Below, piece by piece: positions 28,005-35,768 of a stretch of DNA of 64,000 nt. The notes beneath the pieces are model-generated. The model made no database searches. It had not been told where the DNA came from and saw only the letters and a program-made list of their open reading frames with translations. The translations under genes were made by a program, and so were the position numbers. The stretch spans positions 1-64,000 of the forward strand of contig NZ_CAJHBO010000013.1 of NCBI RefSeq assembly GCF_904846645.1, in the 5' to 3' direction. Source of the stretch: Psychrobacter sp. Pi2-1 (GTDB lineage: Bacteria; Pseudomonadota; Gammaproteobacteria; Pseudomonadales; Moraxellaceae). The stretch's first letter is position 1. Every line of letters begins with the position of its first letter.

Positions 28005-28120
28005 AGAACTGACTTCCTTGTTTGTCGTACTTATAAGGGGTAAATAACAATAATAATAACAATCAAGTTAATAGCAGCATAAAATCTACTGCGCTAACCA
28101 TTTTAATTTTTATAATAATA

Positions 28121-28385
28121 GGGTCTGTTAAACATTCAAATGTGGTGCTGGCAGTCACTATTTTTTAGACAATATGCAGTGCAATTTTTGACGCCTAGTC
28201 ATTCTAGGTTAGACAATTTCGCCATATATTGGCAAAAAATAGTACTGCCCTGAAAGGCTGATGCTAAAATCACCCCAAACGTTGTTGCAAACCTAGCTAA
28301 GGTCTCGACATTATCGTCGGCTTGCGCCTCGTTTGGTGCACCTTTAGCAATCAGCAGCCCTAATATTTGAATGTTCAACAGACCC
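28121..28385. mobile_element. 265-bp MITE-like element with 21-bp terminal inverted repeats
   Basis: The left end (28121-28141) and right end (28365-28385) are inverted repeats identical at 20 of 21 positions, beginning GGGTCTGTT. Both ends are flanked by TA (28119-28120 and 28386-28387), the target duplication expected of TA-targeting transposases. There is no open frame. A second inverted repeat is nested inside: GGCAGTCACTATTTTTT near 28150 against its near-complement ending at 28254. It fills most of the 485-nt gap between the acyl-CoA ligase and MFS genes. Confidence 0.8.
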
Positions 28386-28489
28386 TAACATCGTTATTGA
28401 TAGTAAGAAAAAAGCGGCGCTGTGTAAAGCGGTCTTACATTAAGTATCATAAGATGGCCGACCACACCTATGCTATATCAGACAGCCAA

Positions 28490-29719
28490 TCACTTCGTAC
28501 GTACCGTGGTTTTAATCATCCCAAAACTGGCTATTAATAACGCCAATACCTGCACAAACAATAACAACCATACGGTAAGAGACCACTGCCCTCGCGCATA
28601 AGCTATGCCACCCAGCCATGCCCCTAGCGTACCGCCTGTATAGTAGCCCATATAATATAGACCCGATGCTAATGAACGGCCTTTTTTCACATTGACTGCA
28701 ATATAGCTGATGGTCGCTGACTGCGTGATAAATACACCAGACGACATAATGGCCAGTCCTATGATCACCCCCCATAATGGCGTGACCAAAGTTAATAACA
28801 ATCCGACCATAGATACGACGATAGCCACCCGTACTGTACGCGCTGAGCCAAACCGACGTAGCAATGTCGTAGATAATGGCGTGATAATAACACCAAGCAA
28901 ATATACTGCAAAGATATTGGCGAGCGCACCAGTACCAAGCTCATAAGGCTTATCTGCCAAATGTAAATTGATAAAAGTGAAGCAGCCTACAAGGGAGAAC
29001 AGCACGCAAGCGCCAAGCAGACATGCTGTTACCACATAGCGATTGGTGACATGCTCACCTAACGTCTGTATCGCTGAGCGAAAATTGGGGTTTGCCACAA
29101 AGTGACGAGACGATGGTAGCATCTTGCCAACCCATATTGCCCCCAATAGCGTCATCGCCGTCATCACATAGTAGCCATGACGCCAGCCAATCAGCTCATG
29201 TAAATGCCCTAACAAGAACCGACCCATAAAGCCGCCAAGCACGCATCCTGACACATAAAAGGACATCAGCTCAGTCATTGCCCGGCCCTCAAACTCCTCA
29301 CCGATATAGGCAATTGTCACCACCGTAATACCCGGTACAGACAATCCTTGCATAAAACGCCAAATGCCGACCCATTCAATGCTCGAGCTCTGGGCAATAA
29401 GCGCTGTCGGTATCGCTAAAAACAATAAAGCACCAACGATAAACGACTTGCGCCCGACTGCATCGGAGAGCATACCCAGAAATGGTGACATAATCGCAAT
29501 GGCTAACACAGTGGCACCAACGATCATGCCAGCCTGTACTTCGGTCGCAGCAAAGTCCACCATCATGACCGGTAGCACCGCTTGAATAGAGTACACTTGC
29601 AAAAAAGCAAACATACCTATCAGGCCAATTGTGAGCTTCAATATCCACGATGTTGAATGATTGGATGTGACTGGTGGCACAGCTGTTATATCTTGAATCT
29701 GATCTTTAGAATTATTCAC
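28490..29719 (-). CDS. MFS transporter
   Basis: A twelve-helix major facilitator, probably a drug or metabolite exporter, of the inner membrane. The first helix is ILKLTIGLIGMFAFLQVYSIQ. The family loop after helix 2 reads GMLSDAVGRKS (the G-x-L-x-D-x-x-G-R-[KR] signature), and the later half contains LLRRFGSARTV. The longest frame begins with an unsupported TTG at 29869 and would add 50 polar residues; no in-frame ATG exists before helix 1. The GTG at 29719, giving 409 residues, is my choice, but no good ribosome-binding site is visible, so the start is uncertain. It is not obviously in an operon. Confidence 0.8.
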   Translation of the reverse strand: MNNSKDQIQDITAVPPVTSNHSTSWILKLTIGLIGMFAFLQVYSIQAVLPVMMVDFAATEVQAGMIVGATVLAIAIMSPFLGMLSDAVGRKSFIVGALLFLAIPTALIAQSSSIEWVGIWRFMQGLSVPGITVVTIAYIGEEFEGRAMTELMSFYVSGCVLGGFMGRFLLGHLHELIGWRHGYYVMTAMTLLGAIWVGKMLPSSRHFVANPNFRSAIQTLGEHVTNRYVVTACLLGACVLFSLVGCFTFINLHLADKPYELGTGALANIFAVYLLGVIITPLSTTLLRRFGSARTVRVAIVVSMVGLLLTLVTPLWGVIIGLAIMSSGVFITQSATISYIAVNVKKGRSLASGLYYMGYYTGGTLGAWLGGIAYARGQWSLTVWLLLFVQVLALLIASFGMIKTTVRTK

Positions 29720-30204
29720 AGGGGATCTGACTATATTGGTTATACCATGACTGTAAATAATAACCGTCACTGGCGTGGATGATAGAAAGGAATAACGGTG
29801 ATTTATGCTAAATGTATAAGCAAAAGCACCGTTATTAAACGATAAATGCTCATCATAATGACAAGCCAATTATGGTAGCACATTCATCAATATACTCAGG
29901 TTTAAAAGTGTTATTAACACTTGATAGATTTTTTATTTGGATTCGAGATTATTGTATAAAAACTTGACTAGGAATCACATTTCGACTTGAGACGGTGAAG
30001 ACAGCTTTCGACTCACAAGTTCATGATCAAAGTTACGTTTACTGCATATACAGGATAGTATGGTTAGATGCTCTTGACGCACTTGTTGAGTACTTAACTG
30101 CTTTAACGATTGATGACGTTGACAATTAACAATCACTACCTACGTCTATCTTTTCTAACCCATAGACATGCACGACCACACAACCTTTTAGAATACAATT
30201 TACT
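29720..30204. other. Intergenic region between the MFS and polyester hydrolase genes
   Basis: Divergent promoters must lie here. No gene is supported. An imperfect inverted repeat with arms ACTTGAG and CTCACAAGT occurs about 29984-30021. Confidence 0.35.
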
Positions 30205-31149
30205 ATGATGAAAAATATGATGCTTTCACAACTTATGATCGCGATGAGCACATTGGTTTTCTCTACAATGGCTATAGCAGAAGTAACTGTATCCGAGACT
30301 AGCGTTAAAAGCCTCAACCCAGTTAGATCAACACTCGACGCTACAAACTCACTAGCGGCAGTAGACTGTATAAAGGATGACGCTATCACTGCTACTGAGC
30401 TCACAAAAACACGTGATAACGGTCCGTTTTCTATAAAGTCCAAGCATGTGAGTCGCCAATCAGCCAATGGCTTTGGTGGCGGTACCATACATTATCCAAC
30501 GGATGCTGCTAACTGTGGTCTGCTAGGTGGTATCGCGGTAGTGCCAGGTTATGTGTCTTATGAGTCTTCTATCAAATGGTGGGGACCGCGTTTGGCCTCT
30601 TGGGGATTTGTCGTTATCACTATTAATACTAGCTCCATTTACGATAATCCAGATAGCCGTGCTGAGCAATTGAGCGCGGCTCTCGATCACCTTGTCGCTG
30701 ATGAAACAGTGGGGCATATGATAGATCCAAATCGTTTGGGCGCGATTGGCTGGTCAATGGGCGGCGGCGGTACGCTACGATTGGCAACTGAGCGCAGTAC
30801 GGTGCAAGCCATCATTGCACAAACACCCTATCACGATACGAGCTATGGCGCGATGGATACGCCTGCTCTATTCATCGCTTGTGAAAATGACCGTATCGCC
30901 CCGAATAAAAAATACACCAATACTTTTTATCAAAAAGCTGACGGTCCAAAAATGAAGGTCGAGATTAACAACGGCAGTCATTTCTGTGCCAGCCATCGTT
31001 TTAACGAGAAACTATTAAGTAAGCCTGCTATCGCATGGATGCAACGTTATATTAACGGCGATGCCCGTTTCGATAAATTCTTATGTGGCAATGAAAGCTA
31101 CAAAGATGATACTCGTATATCAGCCTATGATTACGAAGACTGTTTATAA
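30205..31149 (+). CDS. Secreted PETase-like polyester hydrolase / family III lipase
   Basis: An alpha/beta hydrolase of 314 residues with a Sec signal (cleavage near AIA at residue 25). The nucleophile is Ser184 in GWSMGGGG, the acid Asp229 in ACENDRIAP, and the base His259 in NNGSHFCA. The segment PGYVSYESSIKWWGPRLAS aligns closely with Ideonella PETase as I remember it. Tyr116 and Met185 would form the oxyanion hole. Two disulfides are expected: Cys226-Cys261, the extra one of type II PETases, and Cys294-Cys313. Cys55 and Cys104 may form a third. Tyr209 and Phe260 replace the Trp and Ser of the Ideonella enzyme. The cold-active Moraxella TA144 Lip1 is a probable close relative. True substrates may be lipids or natural polyesters. 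Confidence 0.88.
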   Translation: MMKNMMLSQLMIAMSTLVFSTMAIAEVTVSETSVKSLNPVRSTLDATNSLAAVDCIKDDAITATELTKTRDNGPFSIKSKHVSRQSANGFGGGTIHYPTDAANCGLLGGIAVVPGYVSYESSIKWWGPRLASWGFVVITINTSSIYDNPDSRAEQLSAALDHLVADETVGHMIDPNRLGAIGWSMGGGGTLRLATERSTVQAIIAQTPYHDTSYGAMDTPALFIACENDRIAPNKKYTNTFYQKADGPKMKVEINNGSHFCASHRFNEKLLSKPAIAWMQRYINGDARFDKFLCGNESYKDDTRISAYDYEDCL

Positions 31150-31318
31150 GCTATTTTTAACCTACTTACGAAAGGAAGGACAGACAGCTTTCACTGCTGA
31201 TGATGACACTTGAATAACAACTCTTTTTTATTTTTACACATTTACATTGCTTCTATCTTTTTTCTTACAGACTTTACTGTCATAAAAATTAATAATCATA
31301 TAGTCAATATTCTATAAA

Positions 31319-31386
31319 TTGGATACGGTGTCAGGCCCGCTTAGTCTACAACTTGTAGTACTTTCACTCGCCTGCCTTGTATCCAA
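31319..31386. repeat. Nested inverted repeat upstream of the metallo-hydrolase pair
   Basis: TTGGATAC (31319-31326) and GTATCCAA (31379-31386) pair perfectly, with further pairing of GTCAGGC against GCCTGCC inside. The core holds CTACAACTTGTAG, itself a palindrome around 31346-31358. It lies about 75 nt before the start of the first metallo-hydrolase-like gene. It could be an operator, an mRNA leader structure or a small mobile remnant. Confidence 0.55.
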
Positions 31387-31462
31387 ATTATATTGGACCG
31401 ACTGTAGGGCGCTATAAACAAGTAAAATGATTGAATAAATGAACGATTAAGGAGCAATGTTG

Positions 31463-32209
31463 ATGACTGATGAAATGTATGATTTAGGTGCAGGATTTTG
31501 GAGTATTCGAGGATCATTTATCAAAAACGGTATCCTTGATATCGGTGTCCAATGTGCGCTCATAAGACTATCATCAGAGCGATTTATCTTTTTAGATAGC
31601 TATACATTAACTGGTGATGTGCGTCAGCAAGTCATGGCATTGACCAATGATGGTCAAAATGTCGAAGCCGTCCTCAATGTTCATCCGTTTCATACAGTAC
31701 ACTGTGCTCAAATGGCAGAAGACTTTCCGCAAGCGACGTTTTATGGCAGTAGCCGACATCCAGAGCAAGTACCTGAAGTTAATTGGGCAGATGACTTGGT
31801 CGAAAGCGATGCCATTGCTGCACGCTACCCTGAACTCCAATTCTCTATACCTCAAGGCATGCATTACATCTCACCTGACGAGACGGTTCATGCCAGCTCC
31901 TTATTGGTCTATCATCCTGCTAGCCAGAGCATTTATGTCGATGATACCTTTGAGATACCCCCTTCCAAGTTAATAAATGCCGTGCAGCCTAACCTAGGCT
32001 TACACCCTACTACCAAAAAAGCGCTCAAAAATGAGCCAAATGCAGCTAAGCACTATTGTGATTGGGCAGTAGAGCTGGCACACGAGTGGCGTGATGGTCG
32101 TCATTTTTGCGGCGCGCACTCGGGATTGGTTATATTTGATAAAGGTCAATTTGAGACAGCACTTATCTCAGCGATTGATTTGGCTCGCCCTGAGCTTGAA
32201 AAAGCATAA
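31463..32209 (+). CDS. Metallo-beta-lactamase-fold-like protein, first of a tandem pair
   Basis: The 248-residue protein (start at 31463, with AAGGAG 8 nt upstream and matching the start of its paralogue; an ATG two codons earlier is too close to that site) looks like the metallo-beta-lactamase fold. FIFLDSYTL and a glycine-poor strand precede HPFHTVHCAQM where the HxHxDH metal motif should be. ASQSIYVDDTF resembles the later Asp-ligand strand, and CGAHS offers a final His. The canonical HxHxDH is missing, so metal binding may be partial or lost. No signal peptide. I cannot name a substrate. It is about two-thirds identical by eye to the next gene. Confidence 0.65.
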   Translation: MTDEMYDLGAGFWSIRGSFIKNGILDIGVQCALIRLSSERFIFLDSYTLTGDVRQQVMALTNDGQNVEAVLNVHPFHTVHCAQMAEDFPQATFYGSSRHPEQVPEVNWADDLVESDAIAARYPELQFSIPQGMHYISPDETVHASSLLVYHPASQSIYVDDTFEIPPSKLINAVQPNLGLHPTTKKALKNEPNAAKHYCDWAVELAHEWRDGRHFCGAHSGLVIFDKGQFETALISAIDLARPELEKA

Positions 32210-32253
32210 AAGCGTGAACCTTTAGAAAATATACTACTAAAACAACTCGAAAG

Positions 32254-32286
32254 ACAAAGCTTATAGTGAAAAATTAGCTTTGTTTT
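32254..32286 (+). terminator. Possible terminator between the tandem metallo-hydrolase-like genes
   Basis: ACAAAGCT (32254-32261) and AGCTTTGT (32276-32283) form an 8-bp stem ending in TTTT. The 14-nt loop and weak stem suggest partial termination only. Confidence 0.5.
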
Positions 32287-32329
32287 ATTTACATATTTTA
32301 TTTAATTAACTAGACGAGGAAAATTATAA

Positions 32330-33076
32330 ATGACTGATCACATTCATGATTTAGGCGCGGGATTTTGGAACATACGCGGAACATTCCGTCTCGGTGGCGT
32401 ACTAAATATCGGCACTCAATGCTCGCTAGTCAAGCTATCATCAGGAAAATTTATCTTTTTGGACAGTTACGCCCTCACGGGTGATGTTCGAGATGAGATT
32501 ATGGCACTTACCAATAATGGTCAAGATGTCGAAGCGGTGCTGAACGTACATCCGTTTCATACAGTCAGCTGTGCTCAAATGGCCAAAGACTTCCCGCAAG
32601 CGACGTTTTATGGCAGTAGTCGTCACCATAAAAAAGTACCAGAAATCAATTGGGCAGATGATTTGGTAGAAAGTGACGCAGTCGCTGCACGCTATCCTGA
32701 GCTTAAGTTTTCAATGTCAGAGGGCATTTATTATATCTCGCCCAATGAGATGATTCATGCAGGTTCTTTATTGGCTTATCATCCTGCCAGTCAAAGCTTG
32801 CACGTAGATGATACTTTTATGAGTCCACCAACGAAGCTATTAGAAGCTGTATTACCTGAGCTAATACTGCATCCTACGACCAAAAAAGCCCTGAAAAACG
32901 AGCCAAACGCTGGCGCGCAATACTGCGACTGGGCGACCAATTTGGCTCATGAATGGCGTGACGTACGCAATTTCTGTGCTGCGCATTCTTATCTTGTTCA
33001 GTTCAAAGAAGGTGGGTTTGAGAAAGCACTGGTGAAAGCCGTTAAGAAAGCACGTCCAAAACTAGAAAACGCCTAA
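32330..33076 (+). CDS. Metallo-beta-lactamase-fold-like protein, second of a tandem pair
   Basis: A 248-residue paralogue of the preceding gene. It shares the N-terminal HDLGAGFWNIRG, FIFLDSYALTGDVR, NVHPFHTVSCAQM, QATFYGSSRH, the NWADDLVESD segment, LHVDDTF, and the C-terminal LKNEPNA and LAHEWRDVRNFCAAHS. Both copies keep the same degenerate metal motif (HPFHT) and the same Asp-Asp and final His. The shared residues therefore look functional and not decayed. No signal peptide. Role unknown. RBS GAGGAAAATT precedes the ATG. The pair arose by local duplication. Confidence 0.65.
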   Translation: MTDHIHDLGAGFWNIRGTFRLGGVLNIGTQCSLVKLSSGKFIFLDSYALTGDVRDEIMALTNNGQDVEAVLNVHPFHTVSCAQMAKDFPQATFYGSSRHHKKVPEINWADDLVESDAVAARYPELKFSMSEGIYYISPNEMIHAGSLLAYHPASQSLHVDDTFMSPPTKLLEAVLPELILHPTTKKALKNEPNAGAQYCDWATNLAHEWRDVRNFCAAHSYLVQFKEGGFEKALVKAVKKARPKLENA

Positions 33077-33112
33077 CTTCTCACGCCTTAAACATATATT
33101 TTTAATAAATAT

Positions 33113-33160
33113 AAAAACGGGTCGCTATTACTGTGCTTACTAATGTAGCGCCCCATTTTT
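33113..33160. terminator. Terminator between the metallo-hydrolase pair and nsrR
   Basis: AAAAACGGGTCGCTA (33113-33127) pairs with TAGCGCCCCATTTTT (33146-33160), with two mismatches, A5 on one side and T5 on the other. It serves both convergent units. Confidence 0.75.
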
Positions 33161-33189
33161 GTGAGCTGATCATAATCATATCGACACTA

Positions 33190-33705
33190 TTATCGAAACA
33201 GCAAAGTAGCCAACTCATCTTCATTGTTCAGAATATCTGCCAGTGTATAACGCTTAAGCACATTAACAAATGCGGTGAGCGCTTCAAAAAACACGCTTTT
33301 TAGCTGACAGGCTGGACTAATCACGCAGCCTAGTGATTTATTCTTTTTTTCCTCAATAAATGTCACTGGCAAATCCGCCTGATGAGCGCCCTGCTCACTA
33401 TCATTATGAGACGCTGGTACGGCAAAGCACTCTACCAGATTAAAATCAGGCTCTATCTGTTTGATCAATACGCCCAAATTAATATCTTTAGGCGAACGTG
33501 CTAATCGTATGCCACCATTTTTGCCACGCACACTCTCTATATAACCAAGCTGACCTAGCTGATGAATAATCTTGGTCAAATGACTTTTGGAAATACCATA
33601 ACTATCAGCAATATCGCTAATATTAGCTAGTAGCGACGGATCTGGTCTCACAGCTAAATAAATCAATGAGCGTAGCGCGTAGTCACTATAATTGGTCAGT
33701 CGCAT
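33190..33705 (-). CDS. nsrR: NsrR-type Rrf2 regulator (nitric-oxide sensing), with an insertion in its cluster-binding loop
   Basis: From the ATG at 33705 (GAGGAA 9 nt upstream) it has 171 residues; the longer frame to 33903 overlaps nnrS and is rejected. MRLTNYSDYALRSLIYLA, GISKSHLTKIIHQL and SVRGKNGGIRLA match the winged-helix domain of NsrR, and the end RYTLADIL is also NsrR-like. E. coli NsrR binds its [2Fe-2S] cluster with Cys91, Cys96 and Cys102. Here the candidates are Cys93, Cys127 and Cys133, so about 29 extra polar residues sit between the first and second. NsrR represses nitric-oxide detoxification genes until NO destroys the cluster. It follows nnrS by 92 nt and a likely operator lies ahead of nnrS. 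Confidence 0.85.
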   Translation of the reverse strand: MRLTNYSDYALRSLIYLAVRPDPSLLANISDIADSYGISKSHLTKIIHQLGQLGYIESVRGKNGGIRLARSPKDINLGVLIKQIEPDFNLVECFAVPASHNDSEQGAHQADLPVTFIEEKKNKSLGCVISPACQLKSVFFEALTAFVNVLKRYTLADILNNEDELATLLFR

Positions 33706-33797
33706 GTACTTGCGTTCCTCTTTCTTCGTATAATTTTTTAAGTAGATTAATTTGGTCAAAGTAGTCCATATTTTAGCAATGGCATCATTAGATCGCT

Positions 33798-35057
33798 CTA
33801 CCCAAATAAGCCATCGGGTCTGGGGCGTGCCAGCATCGGTAAATAACTGATGCAAAATAGCACAAAACAAGCAATCCAAGTGCCTTGAGCAATCATAATC
33901 CATATTAGGTAATGACTCATATCTACTAGCGGTAGTAGGACGCGGCTGATAAATACCAATACCATCAAGCCGTACATAACGCTTACCGTTTTTGGCGGTT
34001 GATAAATACTGCGACCTGTATGTCCCAGAGATACTCTAGTCATCATTGCTAACGTCATCATACCAACACCAGCAATCGACAGGCCATGCATAGCGATGCT
34101 ATGCGGATAACCGAGCCAAGGTTGTAGTGAATACAATAAAAAACTCAAACACATGCCTGAAAATGCAATGTACAACGACCAAAGTAATGGCTTTTGCCAA
34201 ATACCTTGATGATACCATCCTATCAGACGTACGATATTAATCACTGCTACGCCAAGTGCAGTAATCGTTAAAAAATACTTATTTGGATAAAATACATCAC
34301 TAATAAAAAAGGCGAAGAAAAACACTAAGCTTGCGATATCTTGTGTCTTACTCTTACGTAGTTTAATGGGTTCTGACGTTTCCACATCTATACCCATACT
34401 AAGACCACGTTCAATAAAAAATGGCACTACGCGGCGGCCAATCGTCAGCACCAGCCCGATAATCAAATAGAACCCACTATAAATTCCTATCTTAATTGTA
34501 TTTGTATCAGCATTGATAATACCCCAATAGCAGAGTCCGTTGCCAAAGGTCAGCAGTACCAGTTTTGCCAAGATACCTATTTGCTTGTATTGCTTAACTT
34601 GCCATACTGCTCGACATATCACATATGCCATCGAGGCGACAAATACTACATCAAAAATGGCTGCTATATATAACCACGATATACTATCACCTATGAACGT
34701 TATGCCAAGCCCAAAACCTAACCAGCTCAGACGTGCCAGCAACCAACAGACAAAGATACCTAGCAACTTATAGCCATGCGGCATCATCACCCCTGTCCAT
34801 GTTTTGACTGCGGTTAGCAAAAACCCGGCTATCACTGCCATGGCATAACCATACACCATTTCATGGCCATGCCAGTATAACGGGTTCAAAACTTGTGCAT
34901 CGATATCCGTGTAACCAGTGAACACAAACGCCCATAGCAGCATCGTTGCCACAGCAAATAGCGCAGCAGCACTAAAAAATATGCGAAAGCTCAAATTAAG
35001 GATAGAATGCGGAGAGCTTGGTGGTTTGCTAGGTAACTTGATAGATTGCATAGCCAT
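33798..35057 (-). CDS. nnrS: NnrS family membrane protein
   Basis: A 419-residue integral membrane protein with about twelve hydrophobic segments. It shows family features: HGHEMVYGYAMAVIAGFLLTAVKTWTG (with the two conserved His), RVVPFFIERG, and a later HALAIAG-type stretch (AMHGLSIAGVGMMTLAMMTRVSLGHTGR). NnrS proteins are induced by nitric oxide and protect against nitrosative stress, probably through haem or copper binding in the membrane. Pairing with nsrR on one strand and the upstream palindrome agree. Two ATG starts (35057 and 35051) are possible; AAGAAGA favours the second by spacing. Confidence 0.9.
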   Translation of the reverse strand: MAMQSIKLPSKPPSSPHSILNLSFRIFFSAAALFAVATMLLWAFVFTGYTDIDAQVLNPLYWHGHEMVYGYAMAVIAGFLLTAVKTWTGVMMPHGYKLLGIFVCWLLARLSWLGFGLGITFIGDSISWLYIAAIFDVVFVASMAYVICRAVWQVKQYKQIGILAKLVLLTFGNGLCYWGIINADTNTIKIGIYSGFYLIIGLVLTIGRRVVPFFIERGLSMGIDVETSEPIKLRKSKTQDIASLVFFFAFFISDVFYPNKYFLTITALGVAVINIVRLIGWYHQGIWQKPLLWSLYIAFSGMCLSFLLYSLQPWLGYPHSIAMHGLSIAGVGMMTLAMMTRVSLGHTGRSIYQPPKTVSVMYGLMVLVFISRVLLPLVDMSHYLIWIMIAQGTWIACFVLFCISYLPMLARPRPDGLFG

Positions 35058-35093
35058 CTTCTTAGAGGAATATAGATGGCTCTAATTATAACA

Positions 35094-35108
35094 TTCATTT
35101 TAAATGAA
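35094..35108. promoter_or_regulatory. Predicted NsrR operator upstream of nnrS
   Basis: TTCATTT, t, AAATGAA is a perfect 7-1-7 palindrome 37 nt upstream of nnrS. The known NsrR site is an 11-1-11 inverted repeat whose core has ATTT-N-AAAT; this fits, including flanking CA and CT bases. With nsrR as the next gene this suggests autoregulation. Confidence 0.7.
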
Positions 35109-35261
35109 CTTTATAAATCTTTAGTCTAACTATAAAATACTTTACTCACCGAAGTGCGGCGCCTACGGTAGTCTCTCAAAGCGACGTCCCAAGTATAAAA
35201 ATAGAGAAACCAGGCTGGCTGTTCTTTAGCTGTTATTTGGCCATGACTTAGTTAATATCAC

Positions 35262-35699
35262 TTACAACTGTAATGCCGCAATGACTAACGATACGACCAC
35301 TATCGCCGTGACATACTGTCTAATTTTAAAATATACATCGCTAATAATCTGCGCGCGATGCAGACTATAATCAATAACCAATAGACTTATATAACCGACA
35401 ACCAATAGCCAAATAAAGCTACTGGCTGATAAGATTAAAAACCCAAGCCAAAGGCAAAGCGCAATGACATTGCTATACAGTGGAAGCCTAATAGCCCACT
35501 TATTGTCGTCAGCTAAATCTAAATGATTACCCCAATGTGCGCCTGCCATAAACGATGCAATCACTAGTCCATAAGCACTTAATATATCGACTACTGAACC
35601 AAGCATAGGCACGGTAACAACGTCTACCATCAATAAAAATGCACAGGCGACAAACGGAGTAGCACCTGCAAAAGTGAGATAAGGACTGGGCTTTTTCAT
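35262..35699 (-). CDS. DUF3429 family membrane protein
   Basis: A 145-residue, mostly hydrophobic protein with four predicted membrane helices (about residues 9-28, 36-55, 77-112 and 124-144). The central GLVIASFMAGAHWGNHL, holding a conserved His-Trp-Gly, is typical of DUF3429. No function is known for the family. It may share a transcript with the photolyase gene 69 nt upstream, since both read on the minus strand. A 15-bp palindrome lies between them. Some 200 nt separate its stop from the nnrS start (35057), with a short GC-rich patch near 35150-35165 but no gene. Confidence 0.75.
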   Translation of the reverse strand: MKKPSPYLTFAGATPFVACAFLLMVDVVTVPMLGSVVDILSAYGLVIASFMAGAHWGNHLDLADDNKWAIRLPLYSNVIALCLWLGFLILSASSFIWLLVVGYISLLVIDYSLHRAQIISDVYFKIRQYVTAIVVVSLVIAALQL

Positions 35700-35748
35700 T
35701 GTTTAAACCTATCTTATGATTAATCTAATAATAGTTGTCACCTGTTGA

Positions 35749-35763
35749 GTGGAAATTTTCCAC
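35749..35763. promoter_or_regulatory. Perfect 15-bp palindrome between the photolyase and DUF3429 genes
   Basis: GTGGAAA, t, TTTCCAC lies 5 nt beyond the photolyase stop and 50 nt before the DUF3429 start. There is no T-run, so an operator is possible. The partner protein is unknown. Confidence 0.45.
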
Positions 35764-35768
35764 ATACA

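Noticed and set aside
29720-29869. 50-residue N-terminal extension of the MFS transporter
   Set aside because: It begins at a TTG without a ribosome-binding site and is not transporter-like; the choice of 29719 remains tentative.
30126-30488. 120-residue minus-strand ORF
   Set aside because: It is antisense to the polyester hydrolase N-terminus and has no family features.
33706-33903. N-terminal extension of nsrR to 33903
   Set aside because: It overlaps nnrS by about 100 nt and the ATG at 33705 has GAGGAA at the right distance and begins with the conserved MRLT.
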